Of a DNA stretch of 15,013 nucleotides, positions 13,218 to 15,013 are shown piece after piece. The first letter of the stretch is position 1. Every line of letters begins with the position of its first letter. The notes under the pieces are model-generated. The model was not told the DNA's origin. It did no database searches and saw only the letters and a list, made by a program, of their open reading frames with translations. The position numbers were made by a program, and so were the translations under genes. The DNA comes from Candidatus Woesearchaeota archaeon UBA153 (GTDB lineage Archaea > Nanobdellota > Nanobdellia > Woesearchaeales > UBA525): contig DASH01000039.1 of the NCBI GenBank assembly GCA_002503705.1, forward strand, positions 790 through 15,802. The letters are read 5' to 3'.

Positions 13218-13709
13218 TCATCGTCTCTTCTTCCCTTTCACGCTCGTCGTCGTCTTCGATTTCGCCTTGTTGAGGAGCCGCGCGAGCTCCGCTTGGAAAT
13301 CCTCGATGTCCGCGAACTCCCGGTACACCGCCGCGAACCGGATGTACGCGACCTTGTTCAGCCGCTTCAACTCGTTCATGACGAGCTCGCCGACCTGTTT
13401 CGAGGAGACCTCGCCCTTCTTGCTCTCGGCGAGCTTGCTCTCCACGCGCGCGACCGCCGCTTCGATGCGATCGTTGCTGATGGGAAGCTTTTCGCACGAG
13501 CGCGTCACGCCGAGCTTCACCTTTTCCCGGCTGTACTGCTCGCGCGTCCCGTCCTTCTTGACGACGAGCAGGTTCGTCGTCTCGACGCGCTCGTACGTCG
13601 TGAACCGCTTCGCGCACCCGAGGCATTCCCGACGCCGGCGGAGCGCGTTCTCCGCGTCGCGACTGTCCACGACGCGCGTGTCGTCCCGTGCGCAATACGG
13701 GCAGCGCAT
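13218..13709 (-). CDS. nrdR: NrdR, transcriptional repressor of ribonucleotide reductase
   Basis: A 163-aa protein with the two NrdR parts. The N-terminal zinc ribbon reads MRCPYC (C3, C6) and ECLGCAKRFTTYERVE (28-43; C29, C32). An ATP-cone domain follows (about 48-138) with VVKKDGTREQYSREKVKLGV, and the family's AYIRFAAVYREFADIEDF (121-138). NrdR senses ATP/dATP and binds palindromic boxes before ribonucleotide reductase genes. A lysine-rich tail (148-163) extends past the usual end. No reductase gene or NrdR box was recognised in the window. The ATG overlaps the stop of the upstream gene (TGATG), and dUTPase follows, so deoxynucleotide supply is the shared theme. NrdR is mainly bacterial and patchy in Archaea. 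Confidence 0.95.
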   Translation of the reverse strand: MRCPYCARDDTRVVDSRDAENALRRRRECLGCAKRFTTYERVETTNLLVVKKDGTREQYSREKVKLGVTRSCEKLPISNDRIEAAVARVESKLAESKKGEVSSKQVGELVMNELKRLNKVAYIRFAAVYREFADIEDFQAELARLLNKAKSKTTTSVKGKKRR

Positions 13710-14341
13710 CAGTCCCGACGCTCCACGACGTTCCGTCGCCCGCTGACGCCGCTGATGAAGACCGCTTCCAGGAGCGCGTTCCCTTCGACGTCCTGCTTGG
13801 TCGAGTAGAAGCGCGGCGCGGTCGCGACGCCGAGCCGTTGCCGGACCGCGTCCATGATGGCGCGCTGTTCGTCTTCAGAAAGGTCGCCGCGAAGGTGGAC
13901 GAGGCACTCGCGCACCCGTTCGAGACGCGCTTCGCCGACGAGCGACTCCACCGCCGCTTTCACGTCGCGCGGCGCGATCGTTCTCGTCCGAGAACCCGCT
14001 TCCAGGTCGACCTCTTCCCGGAAGGGCAGGACGCTCTTCGCGATCGTCACGTCTTCGTCGAGGAGGAGCGAGTTCTCAAGCCGCGGCTTGACGTGCGCGT
14101 AGAACTCTTGCGTCATCCGCGCCGCGACGTCCGGGAACTCTGGCGAGTCTTCGTCGTTCTCCGCCGCGAGCGCTGGAGCGTTCAACGCTTCCAGTATCTT
14201 CCGAAGCTCCGGGAGGTGTTCGGGGCCGACGTTCCCGTCCACTTTCACGTTCGGCAAGTCGATCGAGAATGAAACGCGCTGTCTCTCGTCCGGTCGTTTC
14301 CCGCGTCCACTGCCTCGTCGTCCGTCTCCCCCGCCACCCAT
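13709..14341 (-). CDS. Unrecognised 210-aa protein coupled to nrdR
   Basis: A soluble protein with no membrane segment or signal peptide. Residues 1-22 are Gly/Arg-rich and likely disordered. The rest looks like mixed alpha/beta folds: VSFSIDLPNVKVDGNVGPEHLPELRK (23-48), an acidic linker (60-70), then a charged helical part (75-180) with VLPFREEVDL and LSEDEQRAIMDAVRQRLGV, ending in hydrophobic strands LLEAVFISGVSG. No known catalytic motif is apparent. Its stop overlaps the nrdR start, so the two are translationally coupled. A TATA-like ATTAAAAC (minus strand, 14371-14364) about 27 nt upstream of ATG 14341 suggests a leaderless first gene. It may be a partner of NrdR or a nucleic-acid-associated protein; this is speculation. 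Confidence 0.8.
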   Translation of the reverse strand: MGGGGDGRRGSGRGKRPDERQRVSFSIDLPNVKVDGNVGPEHLPELRKILEALNAPALAAENDEDSPEFPDVAARMTQEFYAHVKPRLENSLLLDEDVTIAKSVLPFREEVDLEAGSRTRTIAPRDVKAAVESLVGEARLERVRECLVHLRGDLSEDEQRAIMDAVRQRLGVATAPRFYSTKQDVEGNALLEAVFISGVSGRRNVVERRD

Positions 14342-14363
14342 GCGTACCCGGGAGTCAGGGTGG

Positions 14364-14371
14364 GTTTTAAT
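14364..14371 (-). promoter_or_regulatory. TATA box of the nrdR/dut operon
   Basis: Minus-strand ATTAAAAC about 27 nt upstream of ATG 14341. It would drive the 210-aa gene, nrdR and dut, and perhaps the HAD gene beyond the structured spacer. I see no palindrome matching an NrdR box next to it. Confidence 0.5.
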
Positions 14372-14407
14372 GGCTTTCGGGCGTTTGGCCGCGCTGAACT
14401 GCCCGGT

Positions 14408-14794
14408 TCATGGCTCTTCCAGCGCGCCCGTCAACGGGTCGAGCTTGTAGAGCGGCGCCGTCTTGCCGGTGACGCTCCGGGAGAAGTAGAACGCGGACCT
14501 CGACGAGAGGATCGGGGAGTGTCGTACGATGGCGAGGAACCGTTCTTTCGCCTGGGAGAACACCTCGTACGGCGTCTTCGGTTCGAATGGGCGTTCCGAA
14601 TCGCTCTTGCGCACGGAGGAGAGGTAGTGCTTCTCGTCGAACAAGGCTTTCGCTTCGAGGCCTTCGTCAGTCTCGCTCCGCACGTACTGCCACGTGACGG
14701 CGCCTTCCTTCTCTTCAAAGCTTCGCGTGTAGAAGTCAATCGTGTGCTTGCCGCTTCGCACGACGACGCAGTGTTTTTCCATGCTCGGGCTCAT
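14408..14794 (-). CDS. Unrecognised 129-aa soluble protein
   Basis: A basic/acidic mixed protein with alternating hydrophobic strands at the start (KHCVVVRSGKHTIDFYTRSF, 7-26; TWQYVRSE) and helical segments later (EVFSQAKERFLAIV), with no membrane helix, signal or known motif. The start is chosen at ATG 14794, which has GGAGGT (minus strand, 14809-14804) 9 nt upstream. An in-frame ATG at 14842 is rejected because it lies inside the TATA box (14841-14849) and its added residues are a low-complexity Arg/Glu stretch. It stands alone between the right-edge repeat region and the nrdR operon. Function unknown. Confidence 0.75.
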   Translation of the reverse strand: MSPSMEKHCVVVRSGKHTIDFYTRSFEEKEGAVTWQYVRSETDEGLEAKALFDEKHYLSSVRKSDSERPFEPKTPYEVFSQAKERFLAIVRHSPILSSRSAFYFSRSVTGKTAPLYKLDPLTGALEEP

Positions 14795-14803
14795 CAGTGC
14801 TCG

Positions 14804-14809
14804 ACCTCC
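14804..14809 (-). promoter_or_regulatory. Shine-Dalgarno site of the 129-aa gene
   Basis: Minus-strand GGAGGT, 9 nt before ATG 14794. It decides the start together with the TATA box at 14841-14849, which would place the transcription start near 14820. Confidence 0.6.
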
Positions 14810-14840
14810 CCCCTCTTCTCGCTCTCGAGAACGACGCGCC

Positions 14841-14849
14841 ATATTTAAC
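14841..14849 (-). promoter_or_regulatory. TATA box of the 129-aa gene
   Basis: Minus-strand GTTAAATAT in otherwise GC-rich sequence, giving a leader of about 25 nt with a ribosome-binding site. Confidence 0.5.
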
Positions 14850-14908
14850 GTTTTCCTTGTTCGGCCGCGTTGAACGTCTCGCTGCGCCGCCCGCGACCGC
14901 GACCGCGC

Positions 14909-14941
14909 GTTCTCGGCGTGTTCTCGTTGTGTTCTCGGGCG
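14909..14941. repeat. Three 11-bp tandem repeats GTTCTCGnnnn
   Basis: GTTCTCGGCGT, GTTCTCGTTGT and GTTCTCGGGCG follow one another without a gap (14909, 14920, 14931). A shorter repeat, CGCGAC twice, precedes them (14892-14903), and a hairpin TCGGGC/GCCCGA (14935-14949, 3-nt loop) overlaps the last unit. The period of about one helical turn, 60-100 bp upstream of the TATA box of the 129-aa gene, would suit a protein-binding array. Confidence 0.5.
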
Positions 14942-14954
14942 ATGCCCGACCCGT

Positions 14955-15013
14955 GCTGGCGCGGCGCGGAAGTACTCGTTAGAGTGCGTCGTGAGTTCCT
15001 CGTACGAAATTTC
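14955..15013. repeat. Partial second copy of the intergenic element at 12615-12727
   Basis: The first 11 nt are identical to the 11-bp inverted repeat at 12615-12625, and alignment continues to 15005 against 12662, with about 40 of 48 positions equal and one 3-nt insertion. The window ends inside it. In one plus-strand frame both copies encode a similar peptide (WRG..LV.VRRE.LV), so a coding origin, for example the start of a gene running out of the window from ATG 14942, cannot be excluded. Confidence 0.55.

Noticed and set aside
14795..14842. N-terminal extension of the 129-aa protein to ATG 14842
   Set aside because: That ATG overlaps the TATA box, and a good ribosome-binding site points to ATG 14794.

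Overview
The window reads as archaeal chromosome from a GC-rich (about 60% by eye), probably uncultivated lineage. The evidence for Archaea is an MBF1-type transcription factor (zinc ribbon plus helix-turn-helix), AT-rich TATA boxes centred 25-28 nt upstream of start codons that lack a Shine-Dalgarno site (leaderless genes), and internal operon genes that carry GGTGA/GGAGG sites. The long open frames antisense to the genes come from the strong GC3 bias and are not genes. I cannot name the phylum; NrdR and a STAS/ATPase pair suggest bacterial-type regulators held by an archaeon. No tRNA, rRNA, CRISPR array or complete insertion sequence was seen.

Layout. (1) 1-2810, mostly minus strand: TldD metallopeptidase, and an ATGA-coupled pair formed by a STAS-like/HATPase fusion protein and a small DUF4325 STAS-like protein. 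A divergent promoter region at 2811-3027 carries repeated ACCGGGA half-sites that look like operators. (2) 3028-7834, plus strand: a tightly packed four-gene cell-envelope operon with two polytopic GT-C-like proteins (each with an outside C-terminal domain holding one cysteine pair), a family 2 glycosyltransferase and a membrane-anchored thioredoxin-fold protein (CPSC). (3) 7966-10222, plus strand: L-threonine 3-dehydrogenase (SDR type) and 2-amino-3-ketobutyrate CoA ligase, which together convert threonine to glycine and acetyl-CoA. The leader before them has a triplicated motif and a hairpin. (4) 10234-11819, minus strand: a HAD-fold protein with an atypical motif I, then an operon of two small membrane proteins (87 and 37 aa) and MBF1. 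(5) 11879-14341, minus strand: a second HAD hydrolase, dUTPase, NrdR and an unrecognised 210-aa protein; the last three form an operon centred on deoxynucleotide supply. (6) 14408-14794, minus strand: a 129-aa orphan.

The least explained part is the 220-nt gap between dUTPase and the second HAD gene. It holds two tandem hairpins with GNRA loops on the transcribed strand, then a 113-nt segment bounded by perfect 11-bp inverted repeats. About 50 nt of that segment recur at roughly 80% identity at the right edge of the window. This may be an unrecognised structured RNA, a small mobile element, or a shared coding remnant; the sequence here cannot decide.
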